Numbered from the stretch's first letter, positions 21,222-33,880 are shown. The stretch is DNA of 64,000 bases from Plasmodiophora brassicae (GCA_039704465.1 JASFAU010000012.1:558001-622000); one strand, 5' to 3'. The notes: generated from the sequence alone by a model not told the origin. Made by a program: numbers and translations.

Positions 21222-22532
21222 TCAGAGTTTGCTCTGCTGTTTCTTCGCCTTGGCCTGGCGGCGAATGAATTCGCCAACGGCGTCGCCAATGAAGAACCAG
21301 GATCCGCCGTCCACGGTGACGGTCGACCCGGTTACATATGACGACGCGTCCGATGCTGTGGGTCCGTTTCGTTCGCGTCAGCGATACGTTGAGACACGGT
21401 GCGGACAGAGTGGTACCGAGGTACAGTGCCGCGTTGGCAATATCTTCGGTCTTGCCGAATCGTCGCAGGGCGATCTTCTCCTGAAAGAACTTGACGCTGT
21501 CGCCAGCCAGATCCCCGCCGAGCTTGCGAAATCCAACGGTATCGTCGATGGGCCCGCTGCAAGCCAGAGACGATCAGTAGGAACATCGTCGCCCACCTAC
21601 ATCCCGGTTACGGTGCGATGTTGTTCACGCGGACCCCGTTCCTAATCCAATGCTCAGCGCAGGGCCCCGAGGAACGCACCGGCAAGGGCAGACGTACGGT
21701 CCCCACTCGTTCGCGAGATGCCTTGTCATCCCTGAAACCGGTCAACAGGTGAGCAACGCGACAAACCGTTGGGTCGCCCCCCACAACCTTCGATCGCCGC
21801 CTTTGCCGACCCGGCGTGCGCCTGGAACAATTGCCCGTTCCAGTGCAGGGTGGCGGTGATGTTGATGATGACACCGCCGTTCTTCTGCAGGCCGCGCACG
21901 CTCAGACACTACCGGCAGGGCAAGAGCAGAGGCCGGCTGGCGACCTTCATCCCCTGCTTGAACGCCGCCTGGGACATCAGGAAGGTCCCGTTGCAGTCGA
22001 TGTCAATGACGGTCTTGAACGCGCGCGCCGACAGTTTCTCTGCTGGGCTGAGGAAGTTCCCGGCCGCCCCTGCCCAGCAGGCACACGTCAGTCGGTAGGC
22101 AACGATGCGCCGGGCGCGCCCATCTGCTGCACCATTGACGAGGATATCGAGGCGGCCCCACTGCTTCAACGTGGCCTTGATCGCGTTATCGACCGACTCC
22201 GGCGAGCGAACGTCCAGCTGGACGGCGAGAACGTCGCCCCCCGTTGCCGCTTCGAGTTTCGCTTTCGCCGACTCGACGACGTGCAGGCGACGCGACCCGA
22301 TGGCGACCCGGGCGCCGTGCCGCAGGAAATACTCGACCTGACACGGCGCCCGCTCCGTGAGACGAATCCCCCGACAACGCGAACGACGACGACGACGTAC
22401 AATGCGGAAGCATATCCCCGTGCCGCCGCCGCTGACGAATGCGACGCGCCCGGCCAGGACGTCGTCCCGGAAGGCGGTCTTGACCGGGCCCGTCAGGCAC
22501 GCGATGTCGTCCCCGACGGCACCCTCCGACAT
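21222..22532 (-). CDS. DECR2: Peroxisomal 2,4-dienoyl-CoA reductase (SDR family) with C-terminal SKL
   Basis: Short-chain dehydrogenase with several short introns. The start at 22532 leads to '[20 protein letters not shown]', the NADPH-binding glycine motif. Then come '[20 protein letters not shown]', 'LQLDVRSPE'-type and '[19 protein letters not shown]' blocks, and the active-site region '[14 protein letters not shown]', '[11 protein letters not shown]' and '[11 protein letters not shown]'. The last residues before the stop are 'KKQQSKL', a canonical type-1 peroxisomal targeting signal. The '[13 protein letters not shown]' segment is characteristic of DECR2. It reduces 2,4-dienoyl-CoA so that polyunsaturated fatty acids can enter beta-oxidation. 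Exon joins between 21590 and 21800 are less certain. Confidence 0.85.
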
Positions 22533-22741
22533 TGTCGATAAAAATGACGCGCCCCCTCACACGTCGGTCCTCGCCGTCTCGGGCGGGACCTGCATCGCAA
22601 CCCACACGGCCACGCACGGCGTCGTCGTACACGTCAAGGCGCGCGCACCGACCGCCGCCGCACGAAGGCAGGCGATATGTGTAGGAATACGTGTTTAGTA
22701 GTAGCACGTGGCGTCGTGGAGGCCGGCGTCGGCGCTCCCGC

Positions 22742-25700
22742 CTACCGGGCATGGCGCCTGCTCCGGCGGGTCGGTACGGCAGGTTCATGAACTGCCTTCG
22801 CGGTGGCCGGTTCGCTCAGCTTCTTCGCGGCGGTGGCGACTGCGCGTCTGACCGGTCTGCGTTTCGTCGGGCGACTGGGGACCTCCTTGTCGTCAACCGA
22901 GGAGATTGACTGAGCGGACGTGAGCGGGCGATCGCGACACGAACGCACGCGGTATAGGAACCTGATTGTCGGCGAAGGGATCCGCCGACTGGTCGTGGAG
23001 GAGGAGGCTTCCCCATTTGAGGTCGGCTTCCAGCTGCGTTCTGCTTCGTTTCGCGGGCATTGGCGGCCGTGCATTCTCCTGGTCAAACGCAGAAACAGAC
23101 GGCGTACGCATGCCGAACGTGGCACGTGTCGTGTTCGACGTTGTCAGCGTTGTGGATGTTACCAATGGGCGCAGATGTTTGTCGCTGGACGTTTTCTACA
23201 CGATCGAACGTTAGGCGACATCGTCCGATGATGACGTCCGACCCTTACCGATACGCGCTTGGACTGCGAAACTTGAGGTGTACCTTGCACAACGCTGGAG
23301 CTGCAGGCGTCCTCGTTCCGATCGTCAACACTGACAGGAGGCGGGGACGGGCGCCGGTTCAGCTCAGCAACCTGAGAGGTCAACTCGGAAACACGTTGCT
23401 GCAATGCCGCCTTGTCTTCGTTCAGCGACGCGATCTGGGATAAATATGCAGCGATCGACTGTCCTTGTGTTGCGGTCAGCTGGCCCAGATCGTGAACTTG
23501 CTTCATTTGAGCTTCGAGCCTGCCATCGCGAGCCTGCGAGTCGATTAGGCGGAGGCTGACGTAGTTATCATAACGCCAGAAGGTCCGGTCTTACAGCAAT
23601 ATCGTCCTGCAGCTTCACGACCATTTCCAAATGTGCTCGAGCCTCATCCCTTGCTACGCCCAGTTGATCGTGGAGCGCGTTGAGAGCCGAATCATTCGCT
23701 GTTTTCGCTGACTCCAACTCTCGAACAAGGTCGGCCTGGGCTGATGCTTCACGACGAAGTTTTTCCACCTCGTTCTGTGCAGCCGTTAGCTTCTTCTCCA
23801 GACCGGACACCTAGCGAACATTTGTTCACGCCAGTCATTGACGGTTCGGATCGACGAACCTTCTTTTGATTCACATCATATCTTTGACGGAACATGCCCT
23901 CACGCTTCTCTGCCTCAGCTAGGCGCTGCTCAAGGACATCGCGCGCCTGCTCCAAGTCGGAAATGGTCTTCTTTGCGCTGCTCGCATGCTGACGCTCCAT
24001 TGCGGACACTCGCCGCTGCTCTTCAAGTGCGAGCCTCAGATCATCCGCTGTCTGCCCCTCGCTGGCGAGACGGGCTCTGCATTCGACGAGCTGGGCCTCG
24101 ACGGCTCTGAGATGTTCGGCGAGTTCAACTTGGTCGGCACTTTCAGCCTGCATCTGACAAATTGTCGCGTTCGCGCCATCCAACTCGGCATGGGCTGTGT
24201 TGAGGAGTTCCTGCAATGTCTCTCTAGCTTTCGCCGCACTGGAAACCCGGCCATCAAATTCTGCGCATGTTCGTGAACTCAAACAGCTTACCTCACAAGA
24301 TCCTTCTGCATGGACACCAATTTGCGGTCCGATTCTTCCTGAACCTGCAGATTGCGCGACAATCAGTGGATAGATTTCGGAAAGAGTCCTCGCAGAACGA
24401 AACTGACTTCTTGGACGGCGCACTGGACAGCTTGCTCAACGTTAACACTTCTGCCATCAGCCCCGTCAAGAACGCGGCGTTTCCAGATTGCCAAGCGTCG
24501 ATCGGCGAGTTCGCGAACTCTCTGGGCTTCTTCGTCGAGTTGCGCATTGTACGTTGCTTCCAGTCGTGCCGCTTGCGCCATCATTTCATTGGATACTTGA
24601 TCGCGGATCTCCTGCTCCATTGAGCAGCATCTAACACGACAATGACTACACAACGTTAATCGATCATCTGGATGCTTACCGGCGCTCGCTCGCAAGTAAT
24701 TCAAGTTTGAGTTCGTAGATCTTGTCCAGCAAGCCTTCTTCGTCGTAATCGTTACCTTCTTCGTCGTCGTCATCTTCGTCATTGCTGCCGGCGTCTAACT
24801 TATCTTTCGAAGCTGGTTCTGCGCGGTTGCAATCCACCTGGGACGATGTTAACATGAATTCTTGACGCCGTCCACTCCGGAATGCTTTACCCGAGGAGTG
24901 TTGTCGATTTCAGATGCCAGAGCGGCAAACTTCAGTGCACGGCAGGTCTCATCTCGATCCGCAGGATCGGGGTTGGCGGTCGCGATCATAACCGTTCGTC
25001 CCCATCCTCCAACAAGGTAGTCTTTAAACAGTCGAGTTATTTTAGAATCTCGCCACCTATGAAGATACTGTGTTCAATGTACTACTCGGGTAACAATAAG
25101 CTGATCCAACATACGGGACGGGACGAGCTCGAGACTTGGGTTGCGCCTGATTGGCACGCACAACCTCAAGGCAGCGCCCCAACTGCATCAACGACTTGTT
25201 GATGTTATTCGTCTCGCGACATCGATGCTCGCAGTTCTCTTTCGTCCGCGAGAGTCGTTCCTGAGCACCCGACAGCGTTGACATCAAGTGGATGAGTCTT
25301 CGAAATAAAAGCAGCTCACTTACAGATCCGGCTAGGTCGACGATGCACAACTTGCCGATTATTCCATCGGTATCTTTGTCAGCTCCGGATCGAACGAGCT
25401 TCAACGAGAACAGGCAGTGCGACCGGCTAGACGCTGCGTTGAGGGACGTTTCTGCGACTTGCCGATGTCGTTGCCCTTCAGCTAGGACGAGTCTTGCATC
25501 GTCCACGCTTTCTATCCGGACTTCCTGAAGACCTCTGTGATGCCGTGCCTGAATAAGTTTCACACCTGGCGGAATTGGCAATGTCGGTATACCTGACAAA
25601 CACGTGCCCATTCTTCAATGTGACCAGTGACAACGGTTTGCGCTGTTCGGTAACAATGCCACCCTCGGGCAGCAAATCGATCAGGTTCTCGTTGTGGACT

Positions 25701-26347
25701 TCGATATAGCTGGCGTACACGTCGATGTTCGCACCCGAACTTGCGATGCGTCTGAAAACGGCCTCGATTGCTCTCGGTAAGACGCCCGGATCCGATTCCG
25801 TCCCTTGAACTGGTTCACAAAACGGCCAACGGTGAGCACACAGTATTGTGGCACTGAGTCTATCCATACTTGTATGGGTTTTCCCAGAAGATGTTATCCC
25901 GTAGGCGAATATTAGTGCATTCCGGCCGTCGAACAGCGATTCGACGAGAGGCTCGGTGGTCGCCTTGTAAACATCATCCTGAGTTGCCGTCCCACGAAAT
26001 ATTCTCGTGAAGGTGTAGGTATCTACACCGCCGCTGGAGGGGTTCTGCACGCGAAGGGTCGCATCGTCGGCAATCTCCATTGTCGACGATGGGTGCGGAC
26101 GAACGCGCAGGAACACCTTCCCAGCAAATCAGGGGGGCAACAGTTGACGCCATATGCAAGCATTTACCTTGACGGATTCAGGCGAAACGTTGCGGCGCTT
26201 AATGGCACGCCCTGGTGTCATACAGGTTTGCGTGGTGAATTGCAATTTCCGAATCGACGACTGCTGTCGTTCGTCATCATCGTCCCCATCGCTGTCGGCG
26301 GGAGCGCGGCGTTTGACCAGCGCAGGCGGCCGCGTCGGCGAGAACAT
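22742..26347 (-). CDS. Kinesin motor, kinesin-6 (KIF20/MKLP)-like
   Basis: The start at 26347 gives a Ser/Pro/Arg-rich head, then the motor: 'VFLRVRPHPSS', P-loop 'AYGITSSGKTH', 'ASYIEVHNENLIDLLPEG', switch I 'LNAASSRSHCLFSLKLV', switch II 'KLCIVDLAGS', then 'CRETNNINKSLMQLGRCLEV' and 'VRANQAQPK'. The 'H..VA.T.LN.ASSRSH' and 'RET.NIN.SL..LG.CL.V' wording fits the kinesin-6 group, which acts at the central spindle in cytokinesis. A long coiled coil follows ('ARETLQELLNTAHAELDGAN', 'MSGLEKKLTAAQNEVEKL'), then a basic tail with a likely nuclear localisation signal ('RPTKRRPVRRAVATAAKK'). Many short introns; I did not place all of them. Confidence 0.82.
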
Positions 26348-26514
26348 GTCGTTTATCGGGGAGCCGTCCGGGCCCACCGTCGTCGCAGCAGATCGGCACC
26401 TCTACACGTGACCGCGATGGCTCGCTCTGTTGTCACTTGTCACGCACTCGCCGCCGAAATCCGTCGAAACGTGTTTTGAAATTGGCGGGCACTCCCACGC
26501 GTCTGTGACTGGAC

Positions 26515-27095
26515 ATGGCCTTTTTTGCACTGCATCAGTGCTACATCATAGAGCGCGCCCTATATCTGGACCAGGTCCTAAAAGGTCGTCTGCATCCGGG
26601 ACATGTATTGCTTACCTTACCACGGTATCGGGTATCCCGTCACCAGGGCCAGAACGCCGCAGAATGGACGCGCCTCTGGACGAGCCTGCAAGCCCAGTTG
26701 CCATCGGCAGCATGGTGTCCTTGGCGAGCGAAGCTTGGGAATCAATAAAAGCGAGCGCCTTAGAGTTCACGACAATGGGACGGCACAAGATGACGTCCAA
26801 TGAAGTCGCCGTGTTGGCAAGTCTGGCGATGCAGGCAAATCTTTCTCGTCTCTCGATCAGCGCAGCCGTGGGAAGATCGAATCTGGATGTGGTCTTGACA
26901 CGGAAGAACCCGGACAGCTCCGGATCTGCCCTGGTAAGTACTATTTCCCTTCAGCGCTCACTTTCATACGCGTTGTTTCTTTTCGTTTACTTTCCCACAT
27001 TCGGCACGCACATGACGCCGAAGGTACCCGCGACTCAACCGACAACGGATGGCAGCTCCCAGAATCGTCGTCATGTCGAAGCCGCGCGCACGTAG
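26515..27095 (+). CDS. Possible CENP-S/MHF1-like histone-fold protein
   Basis: Starts at 26515 ('MAFFALHQCYIIERALYLDQ'). A 62-nt intron joins it to 'RRMDAPLDEPASPVAIGSMV' and then 'SEAWESIKASALEFTTMGR' and 'HKMTSNEVAVLASLAMQAN'. The pattern matches CENP-S/MHF1: an 'ALHYTVGRI' first helix, a long middle helix, 'DLE.FA.HA.R.T...DV.LLAR' last. CENP-S pairs with CENP-X at kinetochores and Fanconi-type DNA repair sites. Homology is weak and the 3' exon after the GTAAGT donor at about 26935 is unclear; the frame stays open to 27095. Divergent from the kinesin gene, starts 167 bases apart. Confidence 0.4.
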
Positions 27096-27383
27096 CGTCT
27101 GTCGGGCGTCGTGCAACGGCTGCCTCGGCAACCCGGCCACGTAGACCGCGCCGACTGGCGACAGGTGCATCGTCGGTAGGCACGCGGTCGCGTGACCCGA
27201 CTGGACGGGAACGGCTCCTACGCCGACGTCATTCGGTGAGCCCATCTTCTGGGTTCACGATGGACCGTATTTCCGGACGCGTTTCCCAGGTGGACATATT
27301 CTACCTACACAGACTTCTCCAAAGCCAGAACTGAGAACAGACCTCGTGACTCGTGAGTCGCGAAGCGCATTTGTCCGCGCAGC

Positions 27384-28925
27384 ATGGCGTTGCCGAGATG
27401 GGTAGTCGTCGTCGTGCTGGCCGCAATCCCCACGATGGTGCTGTGCCATGACGGCGCCATCGGCGTGCCACCAGGCGAAGTCGTTGCTGGAAACGCCCAG
27501 GATGGCGTGCAGCAACCGGTGCCGGAGGATGGTGCCCCGCCTAGCTGGCCTGAGCCCGCGATCGAGGAACCCGCACCCACTGAGCATTCTGACGGAGGTC
27601 AACAGGGTGATGGTATTGAGGCTGCGACGCCTCATGAGGAAGTGTCGCAGCCACCGGAACTGCATGGAGAGCACACGAGTGAAACCGTCCATGATGAAAC
27701 TCAAAGTGGTGATCAAGTGGAGTCGCGTTCAGCTCAGGAGGAGCGTTTCGAGGACGCGGCGAGGCATTCGCCGCCGACCGACCATAATCACGACGATCAG
27801 CCTGATGGCCATCAGCTGGCTCGTGAGGAGCCTCCGCAACCGCAAGAACTTCCAGAACAGCACGATAGCAAAACCTCTCATGCTACAACTCACACTCATG
27901 CACAAGACACTTCCGGTCATGAGGAAGGCTTGGAGGTGGGCGACAGTTCTGCGCCATCGCCGCAACATCAGGAGATCGACGTCCAGCAAATTTTGACCGG
28001 TATCGAAAATCGTCTCGTTCGTCAGCTGTCTGATCTAGAATCTCGTCTGAGGGATACCCTCGAAAGCAATGTCGGCCGGCATGCTAGCCGAAAATATGTC
28101 TTGCATTCTAACGCATGATGCCTGCGTAGGTGGATCTACGAGATGCCCAGAGTATCGCAGAGCGCGCGCATTCAAAGGCAACAAATTCGCTAGAGCAAGC
28201 CAAAGCAGAGATCGCCATGTTTCGGAAAGAATTGCACCAAATCCGACAAGGTGCCATCGGATACGTTTACGTACCTCGATGGAGCATGTCTAACGAATGA
28301 ACCGGTAGGCTCGGCTCAAGATGCTGCGAGCGTTGCCAGCTTGCTGCGCTCAGCGCAAGACGATCTGACTGCGAACAAGCACATTGTCGATCAGCTGACG
28401 TCTTCGGTATCGGACCTGGAGACCAAGGCAAAGTCGTGTGGACACTTCCTAGGTACGTCTTGTGGGCCTCCTAGAGGCAACACGTTGTGACATTTGCTCA
28501 TAGATGAGCTGCGCTCGACACGTCCGGTTGAGTCGCCGTTGCCCGAATGGATGCGATCGCGTTGGAAGCTGGCAACCGACAACTATGCGACGGTAATGAA
28601 ACGTGTGCGTCGGCATCCCTATGCCGGACCCGTGCTCATCGGCGTAATCAACTGGGTCGATGCTGTTCATAAACGGTGGCGCCCGTCATTTGAATCAGCC
28701 GTCGATTCCCTGCATCAGCAAATCAGAGGTTGGGCGTGCATATTCAGTATGAACTTTTCAACTCACTCGGTTGTCCTAGATTCTCCTTCCCTGCACAAAG
28801 GTCTCCAGTCGTTTGTCACTGTCGAAACGCTGTTCTTCACCTTCGTCATTACCTTCTTCATCGCCGTCCGTTCAATGTTTTCCTTGTCAGTCCGTATGCT
28901 CCTTGCCCTCGGTTCCCGCTTCTGA
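27384..28925 (+). CDS. Secretory-pathway coiled-coil protein with C-terminal membrane anchor
   Basis: A clear signal peptide ('MALPRWVVVVVLAAIPTMVLC') is followed by about 170 residues rich in Glu, Gln, His and Pro. A coiled coil then runs over several exons ('QILTGIENRLVRQLSDLESR', 'DLRDAQSIAERAHSKATNSL', 'DDLTANKHIVDQLTSSVSDL'). A Trp-rich block follows ('PEWMRSRWKLATDNYATVMK', 'WVDAVHKRWRPSF'), and near the end a hydrophobic helix, 'VETLFFTFVITFFIAVRSMF'. Four short introns join in phase. No known family recognised. The layout suggests a lumenal protein anchored in an endomembrane. Confidence 0.6.
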
Positions 28926-29216
28926 CGATTGCCTTTCTACGTCCCTCAGGTGCTGCCGGCGATCGTCGCATCAGAAGTCCAAAGCGAAGCGTGAATAATC
29001 CAAACCAGCCGCTCCTCGATGTACTACCAGTATCGTTTCACATATAAATCAGGACAGTTTTGCCTGCTATTGAATATAATGAGGATGTCCACGACTGAAT
29101 GGGGGTACGTTGCGTCGAAACGATCGGGCACGTTGGTTGCGGCAAAAGGGCGATGCTATTACGACGGCGACAGACAGCGACACGGGACTCGCCAGCGTAG
29201 GTCGTCGCTGCAAACG

Positions 29217-31426
29217 ATGGGGAATGGGCGTCTGCCGTTATCGTCTTACGTGGCGGTCGCGCTACTGGTGCCGCTGGGCATCACACGCGCCCTGTCGGGA
29301 CCGTCGCCGGCAGATTTGCTGGGTTGGGCAGCGGCGCGCGCGTCCGCCGGCGACCTCGCCGGCAGCATCGGCGGGTTCCTCGACCTGATCGACCGGTTCC
29401 CCGACGTCGTTGAAGGTTATGCCAATGCTGGCGCACTGCTCGAACGCGTCGGCGATAGATCTCGGGCGCGATCTGTTTACATGGATGGTGTCTGGTGAAA
29501 TCGCGTTTGCATGGCCGTATAGCTCAGGGAGGTGCTTGCAGGCTTTCGGCGGGACCCCAAAGTAAACCTCGTTCAAACGACGCCGAGAGGCGTTATAGCC
29601 GGACGGCTCTGTGCCATTCTTCTCGATGAGAGTGCTACCCGACGGGGAGAACATGTTGAGAAACGGAGACAGCTGTTGATCAATCGACACGTGGCGGAAG
29701 CGAGACATCTCGATCCACTCGATGTCCACGCCGCAATTCGTGGTAGGCGAATCCCGGTCTGCAATGCTCATGCTGACACGTGTCGTTGTCAGAGCTTGAA
29801 AGCGCCGTCGGCGGCGATGATAGGTTCCTTTATCGAGCCTGTAGAGCGCATCGTAAGCATCAGCCAAATAGCGCCCAGGCATGGCTGGACATTGGGCGAA
29901 TGCATGTCCTCAAAGGCGACTACCCGGCAGCGGTGAAACCTCTCGAGAAAGCCAAATCGCTGGCAATGCTTGATCGAAAACAGCCGCCCGATGAACTTAT
30001 TGTCCTACTCGATGATGTCTACGACTTTATGGGGAAGGTTAACTTCGTGACGGGTTCCATTGATCGGGCCATTGCCTTTCGGCGGGACGCAGTTCGAAAC
30101 GCACCAACGTCCTCGAACTTGTTCTCGCTGGCTATGACGCTGATGCAAACTCCTGCAAAGGACGACGAGGCGGCACGAACGTATCGTGAAGCCTATCGAG
30201 CAAACGTCAACGAGGTCAATCTCAAACTCCCCCTTTCCAAGCATCGTGTCTTCGTGGAATCATGGGACGACTTTGCCGATTCTGTTGAAGTGTTAGGTGA
30301 TCCAGAATCCTGGAGCGGCCCCCAGGCCGGGCAAGTGTACAACTTTCGCGAATCTCACTTGTATGGATCCGACCTCCGCGCCTCGTTTACTGAGAAACAA
30401 ATCATTGTTTCCACCATAACGAATGTTGTAATGGAGTCATCATCTGGTGTGCTCTACACCGATAGTAAGGCGTTCTTTACGTCGCACGTTTCCCCGCCGT
30501 CCGACTACACGGGTGGGACTCGCGCCAACCAACACATCATCCGCATCGACCACCCGTGTGTATCCGCCGTGCCGGCCAACACCCAGAACTGGTATCACTG
30601 GCTAGTTGAAGGGCTCGCCATGCTATTAATCGGAATCCACGTGTTCCCTGATCATCATATTCTCCTGCCGGATAACGCGTTCGCCCGTGACGCTGTATTG
30701 ACGTTTGGCCTACCAGAAGATCGGGTCGTTTACTATGACAGCGGCGCTCGTCACCGTCTCGATCACGGAACGAAGGTGTACCATTTCAAGATACTCCATC
30801 GCGTTGATTGGCGGGATGTCCCTGGTCTAGGGCTGTCTGGGCATCCAGGCGACCATTGGAGGATTGTCCAGCCTCCTGCCAGAGCATTGCTTCATGTTAG
30901 GCACAGTGTGCTGTCTCGCGTAATGGAGGGTCACTCTTCGAGATCGCCGAACGTGGTCTACATATCTCGCAAGGGCAACCCACGAGCTTCCCGAACGGTA
31001 CTGAACGAGAACCGCCTTATCGAAGCCATTCGCGGCCGAGTCGGATCGCACTGTCTTCACGTGTTCGAAGGCACGGCAACCTTGCTGGAGCAGGCGACGC
31101 TGTTTTCTAAGGCCGACATCGTGATCAGTTCGCACGGTGCTGGTCTAGCGAATCTTCTGTTCGCCCGGCAGGACCCTGACTTGATTTACTTTCCACTATC
31201 GCCGGCCGTCGACCATTGTTTCGGGAATATCGCCGCTGCTGTCGGCGCGGCCGTTGTCGTCATTCCAGAACTGTCGGCATCCTGGTCCGGGCAATACAAC
31301 GCCACCGACGCCGCCATTGCGCGTGTTCTTGCAAGCCTAGACGAGGTCGTCCAGAAGCGACAATGGTCCAAAGGCGATGTCTGCAGCGACAGGATGCATG
31401 TCGAGTCTGGTCGGGCAGAGCTATGA
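29217..31426 (+). CDS. GT61-family (DUF563) glycosyltransferase with N-terminal TPR-like region
   Basis: From the ATG at 29217 there is a signal sequence ('SSYVAVALLVPLGITRALSG'), then TPR-like repeats ('GDLAGSIGGFLDLIDRFPD', 'AWLDIGRMHVLKGDYPAAVK'). The large last exon is a GT61 catalytic domain: 'CVSAVPANTQNWYHWLVEGL', 'HHILLPDNAFARDAVLTFG', 'PNVVYISRKGNPRASRTV' and the nucleotide-sugar signature 'VISSHGAGLANLLFARQDP'. GT61 enzymes include EOGT and plant xylosyl- and arabinosyltransferases of the ER/Golgi. Donor and acceptor are unknown. The TPR exon joins around 29490-29880 are uncertain, with one frame change unexplained. The last gene before the CAP-like array. Confidence 0.75.
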
Positions 31427-31674
31427 CAGGCGATCCTGTTGCTGACCGCCGGTTTCTGACTACACACCGAACGAAACTCAATCGGACGACCTTGCAGATG
31501 CACGTCTCACCGGGCTCTCACGTCTGTTGCTGTTCGTTTGGGGGGCGCTGTCCGATGGCGTCCCGCCACAGCATCAACCGTTGTCCCATTCTGGGCCCGC
31601 CAGAAAAGCGTCAGACAGTATCTGTGGCGGCAGAGTCACCGCATGCAATGCACAAGTCGGCTCGTCGAAGGCGG

Positions 31675-31725
31675 AACGCGGTTTCGCCAGGGTTACGTTT
31701 AATCAGGGTGCCGGGACGATGTCCA
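31675..31725 (+). pseudogene. Decayed relic of a CAP-like family cytoplasmic tail
   Basis: Reads 'ERGFARVTFNQGAGTMS', against 'ARGVARDKFNQGAMTMS' in intact members downstream. At the DNA level 'GCCAGGG' and 'AATCAGGGTGCC' are shared with the tail of the copy at 44155-45830. No upstream coding part of such a gene remains between the GT61 stop and here. It marks the original left end of the array. Confidence 0.55.
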
Positions 31726-31834
31726 GGCCGGATCCGGGATTATCTGATCGAACCAGGACGCAGACGATATCTCGGCAGCAGCGTCCTGGCCGGGAATATA
31801 GCCTGGCCGCAACAGGAACTCTGTTAGCACGGTG

Positions 31835-31930
31835 ATGATGGCATGGCTGGGGGCCGCCACGTTGCTAGCAGCACAAGCGGAGGCGCTGATCGATGGCGTC
31901 ACGGCGACGGGTACAACCTCGATGCCATGA
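31835..31930 (+). pseudogene. Relic of a CAP-like family signal peptide exon
   Basis: Two adjacent ATGs open 'MAWLGAATLLAAQAEALIDG' and 'VTATG', which parallels 'MRSAWAVLATATLLAVRLEA' and 'LIAGVTPQQ' of the intact copies, but the frame is lost just after 'DGVT' and stops at 31930. The CAP-like domain is absent. A GTACAA donor inside it could join a new, unrelated frame to 32200, so a chimeric short secreted protein is not excluded. Confidence 0.55.
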
Positions 31931-32254
31931 CGAACGACGTCGTGGACCCGTCAACGGTGCGGAACGCGATGCTGGACGTCATCACCAGCGGCATTGTTCC
32001 ACAGGCACGCCACTGCTACGGTTTGTCGGTCGGTCGGCGCGTATGTCACCTGTGGCGGCCGTGTACCCAGCGACGCTGCAGAGCGCTGCGCTCAACAACA
32101 ACAGGGCCTTCGGAACCACGGCGGCCGGCGGTGCCATCCCGCACGTTCGAAACGGATGGAGAGATTCAGGGTGGGGGGTACAGGCCGCGATTGACGGTTG
32201 CGAATATCGGGCGTGAACCCGGATATCGGCTGCTGGTCAGGTCCTGTCGAAACC
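31931..32254. other. 324 bases, no clear gene
   Basis: Follows the relic signal peptide. Open frames here do not resemble the family. Contains AATATC-like motifs near 32205 and 32222 before the first full copy. Confidence 0.4.
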
Positions 32255-33764
32255 ATGCGGGGGGCGCGGGTGATGATGAGCACGGGTGCGTTGTTGCTAT
32301 CTGTACTCCGACTGGACGCCATGCTGGACGGCGTGCAGCCGCAGCAGGTCGTCGACCTGCTCAACAGCATCCGGGCCAGCGCCGTGCCGACGGCCGCGAG
32401 AATGGTGCAACTGGAGTGGGATGCCAGCCTGGCGGCCGCCGCCACCAAGTTCGCCGGCGCATGGTGCACCGGGCGGCACGGAACCACGCCCAGCTGCCCC
32501 AGCTGCGCCCGATGGATCGTGACTGGGCAGCCGCCATCGTATGCGACGCGCGGGTTCCTCGACATCATCCCCGGCGTCTTCATGGCCGAGGTACGCCCTC
32601 CCGACCGTTCCTGCGACCTGCCTCCGGTAACACTAAGGTGGGCATGCGGCGCGCGCAGGCACCGTACTGGTCGTGCACGACGTCGGCCGGCACGCTGACG
32701 TGCGCGTGCAACGCCCAGTTCTGTTTCGACGACTGGAACGTGATCCTCAGCGACGCCGCGACGGCCGTCGGATGCGGGGATGTGCCATCCTCGTTTGGTT
32801 GCTTCGGCGGATACGAGGCGTACGCGTGCGTGTACGGGGGAGGCGGCCGCTCTGTTCGTCATGGCAACCCGTCCTGATACCGACATGGGTTCGCAGATTC
32901 AACGGGGCCACGTCCGATGCGCACCCGTACACGCCATCGCTGACGAACTCGTCGTGCATGCGGGGCACCTGCCCCGCCGCCTTCCCCGTCTGCGTCAACG
33001 GTTTATGCACGAAGCGGCCGACAACGACGCTTCACGCAAGGGGGCCGCCGTCCTCCAGGAGGCGAACGAGCACCACCACCACCACCACCACCACAACTAG
33101 GGGGAGGCGCCAACGCACGACCCTGACGCGCCGACCTGTCACGACACACGTCGACCCGATGCCGACGTCGGTGCCGACGCCCCTGAGGAGCACGGTGGCT
33201 TCGTCGACGCAGGCGACCAGCCAGGCCAGCACACAATACGCGATGCCGACAACAGCGAGGATGAGTTCCGCGAGGACGAGTTCCAGAAGCGCATCCGGTG
33301 CCACGTGGACGAGTTCCAGAGGCGCGCCTGTGGACCTGGGGGGCACGTCGGCCCCCGGAGCGTCCCTCGTCGGAGGCGGTCTCGCGGACGGGCTTCTGTA
33401 CGTGATCGGGGCCGCCGCGGTCACCTCAGCGATCGTCGCGGCGGTCGTGTGGAATTGCAGGCTGGCCAGGCAGGTGGATCGGGGTCCTGCAATGCGGAAC
33501 GGCGTCGATACGCTCACCTGGCGGGGTGCACCCATCGGGTTGGGTACGGGGCCCGTGTTTCACAGCCCATCGTTGTCAGGCCCGCCGTTGGGGCCAACGG
33601 TCGATATACTATCCGAGCACGACTCCGACGCCGCGTCTAGCCCGCCCTATCGGCAGGCGCCTCTGCCGAAAGCGATTCGCAACGCACAGGCTCGGTACGT
33701 CGCCAGGGAGGAGTTCGGCCGGGGAGCGACGTTCGTGGGCATGACCGAACCAGAGCTGAATTGA
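32255..33764 (+). CDS. CAP-like surface protein, array copy 1 (most divergent tail)
   Basis: Signal peptide 'TGALLLSVLRLDAML' leads to 'DGVQPQQVVDLLNSIRASAV' and 'PTAARMVQLEWDASLAAA', the N-terminal half of a CAP/SCP-like fold. A 68-nt intron after 'FMAE' joins to 'APYWSCTTSAGTLTCACN' and 'FDDWNVILSDAATAVGCGD', the second half. A second intron after 'YACV' leads to 'FNGATSDAHPYTPS', 'NSSCMRGTCPAAFPVCVN', a Thr-rich stalk with a (CAC)n-encoded poly-Thr run near 33070-33092, and the membrane helix 'GLLYVIGAAAVTSAIVAAVV'. The tail is 'LPKAIRNAQARYVAREEFG', a diverged form of the family motif. Predicted single-pass surface protein. Ligand unknown. Confidence 0.75.
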
Positions 33765-33880
33765 CCAATGAATCGTGAAGAGTTTGCCTGGAACGCCCGC
33801 GCACGTCATGCGTACTGTTTAGGTACGACCGTGTGGGTCGCGAGAAAGAAATATCTATCCGACAGCCTGACCAGGAATAT

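Noticed and set aside
26964..27245. 93-codon minus-strand frame overlapping the end of the MHF1-like gene
   Set aside because: No recognisable content or family. Could be a small gene but I cannot support it.
29508..29590. tRNA-like wording (TAGCTCAG and GTTCAAAC)
   Set aside because: Stems around these loops do not pair, and the first part is inside a proposed intron of the GT61 gene.
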